Assembly: GCA_038396605.1 (NCBI GenBank)
Contig: CP121690.1
Location: 1,396,500-1,460,499 of the forward strand
Source of the DNA: Eubacteriales bacterium mix99
GTDB taxonomy: Bacteria > Bacillota > Clostridia > Caldicoprobacterales > DTU083
Direction: 5' to 3'
DNA length: 64,000 nt
Shown here: piece after piece, positions 34,915-44,316 of the stretch
Position numbering within the stretch: position 1 is the stretch's first letter
Layout: every line of letters begins with the position of its first letter
Notes under the pieces: generated by a model
What the model saw: the letters and a program-made list of their open reading frames with translations, nothing else
What the model was told of the DNA's origin: nothing
Databases searched by the model: none
Made by a program: the position numbers and the translations under genes

Positions 34915-36787
34915 ATGGATAATGGACAAAATCTGGGCAGCAGGCAATATACCGTAAGAATATTATCCGATGAGGGTCATAAAGACGTGACTTGTTATGG
35001 CGGCAGCAGTCTTATGGATATATTCCGTCAGAACAACATCTATATCGAAGCTCCTTGTGGTGGAAAGGGGATTTGTGGAAAATGTAAAGTCCGGGTACGA
35101 AATGGCGAGGTATCAGATATGACCCATCTGGAATCCCAATTTTTGTCCCATAAGGAGAAGCAGGATGGCTATCGTCTGGCCTGTATGACCGGAATATTGG
35201 GAGATACGGAAGTAGTCATGGAGAACTATCTGGAAGGAGCTCAGATAATGTCCACAGGGATTGAATACTCTGTGGATATCTCTCCACAGATTGCCAAAAA
35301 ATATATTGAATTGGATGTACCATCTGTGGATGACCAACGGGATGACCTCAAAAGGTTAGCCGATGCTTTGAAAACAGAAGCCCCGGAAGCTGGAATATTC
35401 CTGATAAGAAGGCTGCCTCAGGTGCTTAGGGATTCAGATTTTAAGGTGACAGTTGCCTATGATGGCAATAAGATATTGGATGTGGATAAAGGGGATACCT
35501 CTGATAAAATCTATGGGGTGGCGATAGATATAGGAACCACTACTGTAGTATGTTATCTGATGAATCTGATAACGGGTGCGCAGGTGGATGTAATATCCGG
35601 ACTTAATGTTCAAAGGACCTATGGAGACGATGTGATATCCAGGATTCAGTATACTATGGAGAATATAGATGGGCTCTCCAGGCTAAGGCAGGGTATAGGT
35701 AACCAGATCTCAGAATTGATACATGGGTTGGCACGGAAGAATCATATTCCTATAGACGATATTTATAATGTGGTTATCGCTGGAAACACTATTATGAGTC
35801 ATCTTCTATTGGGCATAACACCCGGACATATTGCTGCAGCTCCTTTTACCCCTGTTGCAACAAAGGCCCAGATATAACAATGCCCGGGATTTGGATCTAA
35901 GCCTGGGTCAGGCTTCCAGGGTGTTTGTGCTTCCTCATATCTCAGGCTATGTGGGCTCAGATATCGTGGCAGGAATTCTTGCTTCGGGCATGGATAGAAG
36001 TGAGGATGTCAGCCTGATGATAGATATTGGTACAAATGGTGAGATCGTATTGGGCAATAAGGATCGGATGGTGTGTTGCTCCACTGCTGCAGGACCAGCT
36101 TTTGAAGGAGCCAATATCCGTAATGGAATGGGCGGAATCAGTGGAGCTATCAATACTATTACGCTGGATGGAGAGAAACTCAGGTACACAACCATTGGCG
36201 ATAAGGCCCCTTTAGGTATATGTGGCTCCGGAATTGTAGATGTCGTGGCAATGCTATTGGACCTTGGTATTGTAGATGAAACGGGCAGGCTACTTGATGA
36301 AAGGGAGATAGAGTCGGAGGTTGGGTCGAAGCTGGCCTGTAGGTTGAGGAAAGTGGAGGATGGGCTTTCTGCATTTACCATTGTTGATGAGGGATCCAGC
36401 GGTACCGGCGGGTCTATCGTGATAACCCAAAAGGATATTAGGGAGGTCCAATTGGCAAAGGCGGCAATTGCAGCGGGAATAAAGGTACTGGTAAGTAAGA
36501 TTGGCAGGGAGATGGATGAGATAGCCAATCTCTATCTGGCGGGAGGGTTTGGCAGCTATATCGACAAAAGAAATGCCATTCGGATAGGCTTGATACCGCC
36601 GGAATTGCAGCACCGCATTATTGCACTAGGCAATGCCGCGGGAACTGGGGCAATGTTATCCCTGCTATCCCTGGCGGAGTATGAAAGGACGAATACCATC
36701 AAAGCGAAAGCGGAATATGTGGAATTGTCCTCCACGCCGGAATTTCAAAATGAATACGTGGATTCCATGTATTTTGAAAGTCCCTAA
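34915..36787 (+). pseudogene. RACo-like corrinoid-activation protein (2Fe-2S ferredoxin + ASKHA), frameshifted
   Basis: Reductive activators of corrinoid proteins restore Co(I) with ATP. The N-terminal ferredoxin motif is APCGGKGICGKCKVRV, plus RLACMTG. The ASKHA/DUF4445 part begins YGVAIDIGTTTVVCYLM. The frame ends at TAA 35875-35877 (FTPVATKAQI stop), but the adjacent frame continues with YNNARDLDLSLGQASRVFVL, the normal next segment, to 36787. A single extra base in CAG-A-TAT-AAC (about 35870) explains the break. Otherwise the protein would be complete at about 620 aa. Either this is an inactivating mutation, a sequencing error, or rarely a programmed +1 shift. It follows the hydantoinase-like gene by 53 nt. 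Confidence 0.85.
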
Positions 36788-36875
36788 AAGAGCTATAAAG
36801 TACAAATAATATTAAGATTTTTCAATACCGGAAAGGGATAGCATGGTATCATAAAAGAGTAATACCTGTTGTCTA

Positions 36876-36904
36876 TTTACTTATACGTTTCTTCTTAATA
36901 TAAT
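36876..36904 (+). promoter_or_regulatory. internal sigma-A promoter for PocR-AraC/corrinoid protein genes
   Basis: TTTACT (36876-36881), a 17-nt spacer, TATAAT (36899-36904), 40 nt before the regulator start. Confidence 0.65.
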
Positions 36905-36944
36905 AGATTAGTAGACTGAATCAAATTGCAGGAAGCGTGATATC

Positions 36945-38279
36945 ATGACTTATTGGAATGAAGCAGTAAAAGTAGGGAATGACATGGGTTTTGATATAGA
37001 AAAGGCAGCTAAAGCGATAGAACACTATGGAAGAGTTGCCGGAGTAGGAACAAGTATCATCGATAGCAGAGGCGCCCTTGTCTATAGCATCGGAGATTCA
37101 GGAACTGGTTGTAAGTTTTGCAGGCAGGTTCGGGAACTTTTGGACTGTGAAGGAGATTACTGCGAAAAAGTTCATCTATACGGCGGCTATCAATCGGAGA
37201 GATTTGAAGGAAAATATATTTTTTTCTGTCCGTTTGGTCTGGTACATTGGGCTTCGCCTATAACTTTGGAGGGAATGGTCAGAGGATATCTATTATGCGG
37301 ACCTGGTTTAATGGTGGAAGCTGATGATTTTCTATTGGATGATCTCCTGTTAAAAAATCATATCAAAGAGGAACATCTGGATCAGTTAATGGAAAATTTA
37401 AAGTCTATTCCAGTAATTCCACCCGATAAGGTTACCAGCCTGTCAGAGCTTTTATTTATGGTAGCTTCCCAACTATCGCATATATCGGATGCAGAGTATT
37501 TACAATATTTGGATAGGACGGAATTCTACCATAATCAATCCGATATATCTGGGTACATTCATAAGATAAAGGCCATGGATGAAAAACAGTCCGGTATTTC
37601 CTCTTACCCCTTTGAGAAGGAAAAGGAACTGCTATCCTGCATTGCAAAGGGGGATAAAAAGGGTTCTCAAACCATTCTCAACGAAGTGCTGGGACATATT
37701 TTCTTTTCCAGTGGCGGGGACTTTGAGACCATAAGAGCAAGGATTTTGGAGCTCATCGTTCTTCTTTCCCGTGCAGCTCTGGAAGGGGGTGCCGATGTGG
37801 AACAGATATTTGGGCTGAACTATAAATATTTAAATACCATCCACAACTTTAATACTGTAGAAGAGCTGACTTACTGGCTATCCAAGATAATGATCAGGTT
37901 TACAGACTGCGTATTTAATTTAAAGGACATCAAACATGTGGATGTGATATATAAAGCAGTTGGTTATATCAAACAGAATTACATGAAAAAAATTACACTG
38001 GAGGAGGTAGCTTCGCATGTATATTTGAGCCCATCCTACTTTAGCAAGATATTTAAGGACGATATGAAGTGTAATTTTAATACTTATGTAAACCACATTA
38101 GAGTGGAGCGAAGTAAACAATTATTACGAAACGATAACATAAATCTTGTGGATGTCTCTAATATGGTAGGTTATGAAGATCAAAGCTATTTTTCCAAGGT
38201 ATTTAAAAAGATTGTGGGTGTTACCCCTGGTAAATTCAGGTACACCAGGGGGAAGTATAACTTTCAGGAGGCGGAATAA
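36945..38279 (+). CDS. PocR-sensor AraC-family transcriptional regulator
   Basis: This 444-aa regulator has a PocR ligand-binding domain at residues 15-165 (GTSIIDSRGALVYSIGDSG, then CKFCRQVRELLDCEGDYC and IFFCPFGLVHWASPITLEG). A linker leads to an AraC double helix-turn-helix (ITLEEVASHVYLSPSYFSKI, then VSNMVGYEDQSYFSKVFK). PocR domains are linked to sensing small hydrocarbons such as propanediol and are common in B12-linked operons. Its stop overlaps the start of the corrinoid protein gene (TAATG), so it is coupled to that gene and probably controls the cluster. Confidence 0.92.
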   Translation: MTYWNEAVKVGNDMGFDIEKAAKAIEHYGRVAGVGTSIIDSRGALVYSIGDSGTGCKFCRQVRELLDCEGDYCEKVHLYGGYQSERFEGKYIFFCPFGLVHWASPITLEGMVRGYLLCGPGLMVEADDFLLDDLLLKNHIKEEHLDQLMENLKSIPVIPPDKVTSLSELLFMVASQLSHISDAEYLQYLDRTEFYHNQSDISGYIHKIKAMDEKQSGISSYPFEKEKELLSCIAKGDKKGSQTILNEVLGHIFFSSGGDFETIRARILELIVLLSRAALEGGADVEQIFGLNYKYLNTIHNFNTVEELTYWLSKIMIRFTDCVFNLKDIKHVDVIYKAVGYIKQNYMKKITLEEVASHVYLSPSYFSKIFKDDMKCNFNTYVNHIRVERSKQLLRNDNINLVDVSNMVGYEDQSYFSKVFKKIVGVTPGKFRYTRGKYNFQEAE

Positions 38280-38917
38280 TGGATTTATTAAGTGAGATTT
38301 CTGGATTCCTACAACAGGGAAGAGCAAAGAATGTTAAAGAATTGGTTCAAAAAGCCATAGATGAGGGGATGGATCCTAAAAGCATTCTAGATCATGGACT
38401 TCTGGACGGCATGGGTATAATAGGTGAGAAGTTTAAAAACAATGAGGTTTACGTACCCGAAGTGCTTATCGCTGCCAGGGCTATGTATGCCGGAATGGAA
38501 GTTTTAAAGCCCATTCTTACTCAGACCGGTGTTGAGTCGAAAGGTAAGGTAGTACTTGGCACCGTAAAGGGAGATCTTCATGATATAGGTAAAAACCTGG
38601 TAAGGATGATGATGGAAGGGAGAGGTTTGGAAGTAATCGATTTGGGCATTGATGTATCCCCTGAGAAGTTTGTTGAGGCAGCTAAGGAGAACAATGCACA
38701 GATCATCGCTTGCTCTGCACTGCTTACCACTACTATGACTGAAATGAAGAATGTAGTTGAGACAGCAAAGGAGTCGGGAATAAGGGATCAGGTTACCATT
38801 ATGGTGGGTGGTGCACCTGTAACCGATAATTTCTGTAAGAGCATAGGCGCTGATATCTACACGCCCGATGCAGCATCAGCAGCGGAAGAGGCAGCAAGGG
38901 TTTGTGCCAGTGCTTAA
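38279..38917 (+). CDS. corrinoid protein of a methyltransferase system
   Basis: This 212-aa corrinoid (B12)-binding protein has an N-terminal four-helix cap (about residues 1-85) and a Rossmann B12 domain. The cobalt-ligand motif is GDLHDIGKNL (His101), with later IACSALLTTTM and VGGAPVTDNFCKSIGADIY. Such proteins carry the methyl group between a substrate methyltransferase and tetrahydrofolate. The ribosome binding site CAGGAGG lies inside the regulator gene. No MtaB-, MttB- or MtgA-like methyltransferase gene is adjacent. Confidence 0.95.
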   Translation: MDLLSEISGFLQQGRAKNVKELVQKAIDEGMDPKSILDHGLLDGMGIIGEKFKNNEVYVPEVLIAARAMYAGMEVLKPILTQTGVESKGKVVLGTVKGDLHDIGKNLVRMMMEGRGLEVIDLGIDVSPEKFVEAAKENNAQIIACSALLTTTMTEMKNVVETAKESGIRDQVTIMVGGAPVTDNFCKSIGADIYTPDAASAAEEAARVCASA

Positions 38918-38944
38918 TGAATCAAGTTTTATAACGTTTTGTGG

Positions 38945-38984
38945 AAAAATGGTACGGGAAGAGCATACTTCGTACCATTTTTTC
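38945..38984 (+). terminator. terminator between corrinoid protein and MetH-activation-like gene
   Basis: AAAATGGTACG pairs with CGTACCATTTT (11 bp) and is followed by a T-run. It could terminate or attenuate the cluster before the last gene. Confidence 0.82.
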
Positions 38985-39024
38985 GCTTTGTAGCTGTGGC
39001 GGATCATTGGATGGGAGGAAGATT

Positions 39025-39717
39025 ATGGCTCACACAATATTGGACGATATCGAATTCAAGATAGATAAAAACCGTCTTTTTCAAAAAATACACATCGATC
39101 CCGCAGGGGAAGACGGGGAGCGGGTACTGGCGCTGATCAATAAAGCAGAAGCCATAGGAAAGCCCAGAGCGCTCTATACCCTGTCTTACATTGACGGCAA
39201 GGAAAATGATTATGTTGTTGTAGACGGAGTGAAGCTGACAAGCCGCGTTATGCGGGTCAATTTCGACAAGATCGATAGGGTATTTCCCCATGTGGCCACT
39301 TGCGGCAGGGAACTTCATGAATGGGCAGAAGGAATGGACGATATTTTGGATAAATATTGGGCCGGTACCATAATGGAAATGGCACTTGAAACGGCAAGGA
39401 ATCAGATCCGCAGACATATTGAGGAGAATTATCATATCGGTAAGTCCAGGTCAATGAACCCAGGATCTCTGGAAGATTGGCCTATCGGGCAGCAGAAGGA
39501 ACTTTTCCGTATATTGGGGGATGTTCAGAATGCGATAGGAGTTGAGCTCACCGACAGTTGTCTGATGATTCCAATGAAGTCTGCGTCGGGTATCCTGTTT
39601 CAAACAGAATCCGATTTTGAGAACTGTCAGTTATGTCCTGGAAAGAACTGTCCCAATCGCAGAGCTGAGTATAAGGAGCATCTGTATGAGGAGAAATATA
39701 GTTTGAAAAAAAGATAA
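39025..39717 (+). CDS. MetH activation-domain-like protein (B12 reactivation)
   Basis: This 230-aa protein resembles the S-adenosylmethionine-binding activation domain of B12-dependent methionine synthase (VFPHVATCGRELHEWAEG, LETARNQIRRHIEENYHIG, SMNPGSLEDWPIGQQKELF, GVELTDSCLMIPMKSASG). In stand-alone form it is found beside corrinoid methyltransferase genes. A C-terminal cysteine cluster CQLCPGKNC may bind an iron-sulfur cluster. ATG 39025 follows GGGAGGAAG; a longer frame reaches back to 38941 inside the terminator and is rejected. It would reactivate the corrinoid protein by reductive methylation. Confidence 0.88.
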   Translation: MAHTILDDIEFKIDKNRLFQKIHIDPAGEDGERVLALINKAEAIGKPRALYTLSYIDGKENDYVVVDGVKLTSRVMRVNFDKIDRVFPHVATCGRELHEWAEGMDDILDKYWAGTIMEMALETARNQIRRHIEENYHIGKSRSMNPGSLEDWPIGQQKELFRILGDVQNAIGVELTDSCLMIPMKSASGILFQTESDFENCQLCPGKNCPNRRAEYKEHLYEEKYSLKKR

Positions 39718-39745
39718 ACGATCCCTTAATCTTTACCATGAGTGG

Positions 39746-39775
39746 CATAGGGAATAATGCCTTATTTTGCTTTTG
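39746..39775. terminator. weak hairpin between convergent genes
   Basis: GGCAT pairs with ATGCC around AGGGAATA, followed by TTATTTTGCTTTT. It is a modest terminator candidate. Confidence 0.35.
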
Positions 39776-39793
39776 TTTTGCTTTTGAATAGTC

Positions 39794-40018
39794 TTAGTTG
39801 CCAGTACGTTTATATGGCTTCTTTTCATCAGTCAACCCCACAAGATAATCTACACTTGTATTGTAAAAAAGTGCTAGATTAACCATTATATGAAGCGGCA
39901 CATCTCGTTTTCCTATCTCATACTTGGAGTAAAGGGATTGATCACAACTAAGATAGTTGGCAATTTGCGTCTGTGTTAAATCATTATCTTCACGCATGTC
40001 GCGTATTTTAAGCCTCAT
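39794..40018 (-). CDS. XRE-family transcriptional regulator
   Basis: This is a 74-aa helix-turn-helix protein: MRLKIRDMREDNDLTQTQIA, then NYLSCDQSLYSKYEIGKRDV and LALFYNTSVDYLVGLTDEKK. It is a single-domain repressor of Cro/C1 type. The start region faces a strong divergent promoter with a palindrome at 40063-40091, probably its target. No phage genes adjoin it. Confidence 0.88.
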   Translation of the reverse strand: MRLKIRDMREDNDLTQTQIANYLSCDQSLYSKYEIGKRDVPLHIMVNLALFYNTSVDYLVGLTDEKKPYKRTGN

Positions 40019-40586
40019 AAAATCTCACCTCGATTTTATTATAAAGTAGGGCAAATAAACCATTGACATTTAGGACTATGTGTCCTATAATGAAAAGGAG
40101 ATGGGGGAAATGCCCATTCATCATGTGGATAAGTTTTCAGTTGTCTAATGAGAATTCTTGATGTGTTCAACAATAATGAAGGTACTACTGGTGTATGGCA
40201 TGATTCTACTGCATAAGCATGAACCGTTTCCTCTTTTTAGTGCAATGAAATGTTGTATGGAAATCCTATCTTGAAATTTTCTGAGCCGGCCCCCCTATGG
40301 AGGTGAAGTTAAGTTCCGGATAGTAAAAAGTAAAGCCATGACAATAAAGTAAAGAAATGAACACCAAGACCGGGCAAGAGGTAAATGAAAGAAGATAAGG
40401 TAAAGAATAGACAATAGTATAAGATATATATTCATAGTATAATTTAGATGAAACAAAATATAATTTTGCATAAAAATTTAATGATCTATACAGTGGAATT
40501 GACAAAATAATGGGAGGGATAAGAAAAGAGTTTACTGAACGATAAGTATGCGGTCCGATTCAATATGAAAAAGGGGAGAGTGAAAT
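40019..40586. other. long intergenic region before the rhamnoside importer
   Basis: The 568-bp region contains the palindrome-bearing promoter at 40063-40091 and a possible tiny ORF at 40110 (ATG to TAA at 40148, about 12 codons), which has AAAGGAG upstream but no family match. From about 40290 on it is AT-rich with two TATAAT boxes lacking a -35. I see no other gene. Confidence 0.5.
40063..40091 (+). promoter_or_regulatory. strong promoter with AGGAC/GTCCT palindrome
   Basis: TTGACA (40063-40068), a 17-nt spacer, TATAAT (40086-40091). The spacer holds AGGAC-TATGT-GTCCT (40072-40086), a likely XRE operator. It points to the right, away from the XRE gene, but no clear gene follows for about 500 bp. 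Confidence 0.75.
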
Positions 40587-42287
40587 ATGAAAAAGAAGAG
40601 AATTATGTCCATGTTGCTTACAGGATTGTTGATAGTATCTTTACTGAGCGCCTGCAGACAGAAACCAGCCTCCTCCAGGAAAGTTCCATCCAAAGCGCAG
40701 GAACCTACCGCATCCGGCAGCTCAGCCGAAGAAACAAATGTGCAGGCAGGAGAGGAAAAAGGTTTACAGCCCTATAAGGAGCCGATTACTGTGTCTTTGT
40801 TTGCAAAGGTGGATTCCACCATGAATTTTAAGGATGGCGAAAGCATGGAGGATAATCTCTGGACGCGGCTTTGCAAGGACAAGCTCAATATCAATGTGGA
40901 TTATAAATGGGTCGTGACTGATGATCAGTACAACCAGAAGATGAGCATCGCAATAGCGTCAAAGGCTTTTGCCGATATCATGAATTTCGGCGCCAGTGAC
41001 AAGAATTTTAAACTTATGTATGATGCCGGATATTTAACAGATCTGACTTCGCTATATGATGAATATGCCAGCAAATACACAAAGAGCCTGTTGGAGGCAG
41101 ACGATGGAACAGCGATTAATGGCGGAACTTTTGATGGGAATCTGGTGGGAATTCCTAATACAAATGCTTCCGTTGAGCAGTCGAACGTTCTCTGGATTCG
41201 AACAGACTGGCTTGAAAGGAGTGGAAAATCCGCACCAAAAACAATGGAAGAACTATATGATCTGGCAAAGATTTTCCAATCCGCCGATTATGATGGCGTA
41301 GGTACGATCTACGGAATTTCCATGGATAAAGGCAGCGAGACGAATGCAGTCTCTTCGGTGCCGGGTATTTTTACCGGATTCGGCGCTTATCCTACACGCT
41401 GGGTTGAAAAAGATGGAAAACTTGTGTATGGCAGCACACAGCCTGAGAACAAAAAGGCACTCTCTTATTTGGCGAAGTTGTATAGCGAAGGTCTGATCGA
41501 TAAAGAGTATGGCGTTAAGGACGGCGCCAAAGTTGGCGAGGATGCATGTTCCGGTAAAATTGGACTTTATATAGGCGGTCATGCCTCTCCACTTTGGCCA
41601 CTGAATGCAACGGTTAATGAAAAAGCGGATTGGACTCCTTATCCCATGCCTTCTGTAAGCGGGAAACCGCCCATTCAGATTGTTGGCTCTGCGGCGAGTA
41701 GTTATTACGTTGCGAACAAGGACTGTGAGCATCCGGAGGCGCTCTTTAAGCTGATGAATCTGTTTACCAAGATCTGTTTCAGCGACGAAGGTGATCCACT
41801 ATACTTTATCACCAGTGAGGAATACTGCGAGCCGTTCAAGCTAGCTCCTGTGCAGGCCTGGCCGATGACAAAGAATATCGATGTATATAAAAGGATCAAG
41901 GAATATCGGGATACTAAGGACGAGTCCATCATCAATGCCAACGAAGAAACCCGGCAGATGTTTTCGTTCTGTAAGAAATATGATGAAACCGGAGTTCGTG
42001 AAGGCGGATGGGACTATAAGAGGGTTTTTGACGTAGGCGGTTCAGAGGCTGTACTGTCGGATTATCTTGATCACGGAGAAATCCAATATGATAGGTTCTA
42101 TGGCGTTCCGACTGATACGATGTCCTCAAAGCTTTCCTCACTGCAGAAGCTGGAAGCAGAGACTTTCTCTCAGATCATCATGGGTGCCTCCTCTGTCGAT
42201 GAATTTGACAAGTTCGTCTCTGAGTGGAATAAACTAGGAGGATCTAAAATAACAGATGAAGTGAATGACTGGGCAAAATCCAAGTAA
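40587..42287 (+). CDS. extracellular solute-binding lipoprotein of a rhamnoside importer
   Basis: The 566-aa lipoprotein has a signal peptide MKKKRIMSMLLTGLLIVSLL followed by lipobox LSAC and an S/E-rich linker. The body resembles LplA/YtcQ-type binding proteins (ERSGKSAPKTMEELYDLAKI, NEKADWTPYPMPS). It is followed by a stem-loop, two permeases and an alpha-L-rhamnosidase, so it probably binds rhamnose-containing oligosaccharides. GGGGAGAG precedes the ATG. Confidence 0.93.
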   Translation: MKKKRIMSMLLTGLLIVSLLSACRQKPASSRKVPSKAQEPTASGSSAEETNVQAGEEKGLQPYKEPITVSLFAKVDSTMNFKDGESMEDNLWTRLCKDKLNINVDYKWVVTDDQYNQKMSIAIASKAFADIMNFGASDKNFKLMYDAGYLTDLTSLYDEYASKYTKSLLEADDGTAINGGTFDGNLVGIPNTNASVEQSNVLWIRTDWLERSGKSAPKTMEELYDLAKIFQSADYDGVGTIYGISMDKGSETNAVSSVPGIFTGFGAYPTRWVEKDGKLVYGSTQPENKKALSYLAKLYSEGLIDKEYGVKDGAKVGEDACSGKIGLYIGGHASPLWPLNATVNEKADWTPYPMPSVSGKPPIQIVGSAASSYYVANKDCEHPEALFKLMNLFTKICFSDEGDPLYFITSEEYCEPFKLAPVQAWPMTKNIDVYKRIKEYRDTKDESIINANEETRQMFSFCKKYDETGVREGGWDYKRVFDVGGSEAVLSDYLDHGEIQYDRFYGVPTDTMSSKLSSLQKLEAETFSQIIMGASSVDEFDKFVSEWNKLGGSKITDEVNDWAKSK

Positions 42288-42310
42288 ATAATCGATATTG
42301 ATATGAATAC

Positions 42311-42362
42311 GGGAACCAGTATTTATGAGAATATCTGTTGAGTTTAAATGTTTCTGGTTCCC
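42311..42362 (+). promoter_or_regulatory. intercistronic inverted repeat between binding protein and permease
   Basis: GGGAACCAG pairs perfectly with CTGGTTCCC across a 34-nt loop. It lies in the same position as the hairpin at 19459-19498 in the other importer operon. Confidence 0.6.
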
Positions 42363-42396
42363 CATATATTTTATAATGAAGGAGGCTATTTATTTG

Positions 42397-43338
42397 ATGC
42401 TGCAAAAAAGTGCAGTTGGGAGTGCGGATCAAAAAAAAGCAAGAACGAATAAAGTCAAGCTTCAACTTCCGCTGCATTTAATGATGATTCCAGGTGTTAT
42501 CCTTGTTGTACTTTTTTGCTATATCCCTATGTTCGGTATTGTGATGGCCTTTCAGGATTATAATCCGCTTTTGGGCTTCTTCAAATCACCTTGGCTTGGA
42601 TTTAATAATTTTACCTATATGTTCTCGATGCCGGATACGCTTCAGGTGGTTTGGAATACATTATATATTGCGATTTTAAAAATTATCGGCAATTTGCTGG
42701 TACCGATTGTTGTGGCGCTGCTACTGAATGAAATAGGTAGCCGGGTTTTTCAGCGTAGCCTGCAAACCATTATCTATCTGCCGTACTTTCTTTCGTGGAT
42801 CATTTTGGCGACTGTATTTATCGATATTTTGTCACCGTCCTCCGGCGCTGTCAATAAGGTTCTGGGTTATCTTGGTGTGGAACCAATCTATTTTCTGGGC
42901 GATCAAAAATGGTTTCCAATCACTATGGTATTTACTGATATCTGGAAAGGCTTCGGATATGGCACTATCATTTATTTGGCTGCGCTTACTGGTATAGACC
43001 CAACATTATACGAGGCATCAGTAATTGATGGAGCAAATCGTTGGAAGCAGACTTGGCATGTTACACTGCCCGGTATTCGTAGCGTGGTGATTTTAATGAT
43101 GACACTACAGTTGGGCAATGTACTGAACGCCGGCTTTGATCAGATCTTTAACCTACTTAGCCCCGTGGTCTATAAGACGGGGGATATTATCGATACTCTC
43201 GTGTACCGGATGGGCCTGATCAATACGCAGTATAGCTTGGCGACGGCGGTGGGGCTGTTCAAGTCGGTCATTTCCATGATTTTAATAGCATTGTCATATT
43301 GGCTGGCCGATAAGTTTGCCAATTACCGGATCTTTTGA
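42397..43338 (+). CDS. ABC transporter permease (LplB-like)
   Basis: The 313-aa, six-helix permease has EAA loop EASVIDGANRWKQTWHVTLP and ending DKFANYRIF. ATG 42397 is 11 nt from AAGGAGG (42379-42385) and the in-frame TTG 42394 is 8 nt away, so either may be used; the frame extends to 42325 without a good site. It works with the next gene and the upstream binding protein. Confidence 0.92.
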   Translation: MLQKSAVGSADQKKARTNKVKLQLPLHLMMIPGVILVVLFCYIPMFGIVMAFQDYNPLLGFFKSPWLGFNNFTYMFSMPDTLQVVWNTLYIAILKIIGNLLVPIVVALLLNEIGSRVFQRSLQTIIYLPYFLSWIILATVFIDILSPSSGAVNKVLGYLGVEPIYFLGDQKWFPITMVFTDIWKGFGYGTIIYLAALTGIDPTLYEASVIDGANRWKQTWHVTLPGIRSVVILMMTLQLGNVLNAGFDQIFNLLSPVVYKTGDIIDTLVYRMGLINTQYSLATAVGLFKSVISMILIALSYWLADKFANYRIF

Positions 43339-43378
43339 TCGGGAATGAAATACAATGAGAGAGGAGTAGGCTTCTGCC

Positions 43379-44290
43379 ATGGATTCGGCGGTAGCTGTCA
43401 TCGCTATGCTTTATAAAATAAGTGTGTCCAGAAAGTTTTTTTTAGTCTGTGACTATTTGATTCTGACTCTGATGGGGCTCTCGTGCTTTCTGCCGCTGCT
43501 GCATGTGCTGGCGCTGTCTTTCAGTTCCAGCTCCGCGGCTACGGCGGGTAAGGTTGGCCTGCTGCCGGTTAACTTGAATTTGAGTTCCTATCGATATGTG
43601 GCAGCCAAACCGGAGTTCTGGCGGGCAGCTGGGATTTCATTGCTGCGGGTATTGATCGGAGTACCACTTCAAATGCTCGTCACCGTGATGATTGCCTATC
43701 CGCTTTCCAAAGATAAAAACGAGTTCAGAGGGCGGAGCATCTATCTCTGGTTCTTTGTCGTAACGATGTTTTTCAGCGGCGGGCTGGTGCCGACCTATCT
43801 GACGATTAATGCGCTGGGCTTGATCGACAACTTCTTTGCATTGATCCTTCCAGGCGCAGTATCAATGTTCAATGTAATCATTTTACTGAATTTTTTCAGG
43901 GGATTACCGAGAGAATTGGAGGAAGCTGCTCAAATTGATGGTGCTGGCTACTGGACATGTCTATGGAGGATATTTGTTCCGCTGTCCAAGCCGGCAATGG
44001 CAACGCTGGTTCTTTTCAGCGCTGTCGGGCACTGGAATGCCTGGTTCGATGGTCTCATCTATATGAATAAAACCAGTAATTATCCATTGCAAAGTTATCT
44101 GCAGACCGTCGTGGTCGCAAAGGATTTAACCATGATTACCAGTGCCGAGATGATGTCCTTAAAGGATATCTCAGATCAGACGAATCGGGCCGCACAGGTT
44201 TTCCTGGCTATGCTTCCGATCATCTGTGTTTATCCGTTTTTACAGAAGTATTTCACAAAAGGCATTGTGCTGGGCAGCGTAAAAGGTTAG
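43379..44290 (+). CDS. carbohydrate ABC transporter permease (YtcP-like)
   Basis: The 303-aa permease has EAA loop EAAQIDGAGYWTCLWRIFVP and the family ending YPFLQKYFTKGIVLGSVKG. GAGAGGAG precedes the ATG. It is the second permease of the rhamnoside importer. Other internal start codons are possible, for example a later one in the first helix. Confidence 0.92.
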   Translation: MDSAVAVIAMLYKISVSRKFFLVCDYLILTLMGLSCFLPLLHVLALSFSSSSAATAGKVGLLPVNLNLSSYRYVAAKPEFWRAAGISLLRVLIGVPLQMLVTVMIAYPLSKDKNEFRGRSIYLWFFVVTMFFSGGLVPTYLTINALGLIDNFFALILPGAVSMFNVIILLNFFRGLPRELEEAAQIDGAGYWTCLWRIFVPLSKPAMATLVLFSAVGHWNAWFDGLIYMNKTSNYPLQSYLQTVVVAKDLTMITSAEMMSLKDISDQTNRAAQVFLAMLPIICVYPFLQKYFTKGIVLGSVKG

Positions 44291-44316
44291 AGTTAATTAC
44301 AGTAGGAGGTTATCTG

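Noticed and set aside
40266-40505. 79-codon minus-strand reading frame
   Set aside because: No ribosome binding site, hydrophobic AT-rich composition and no recognisable domain.
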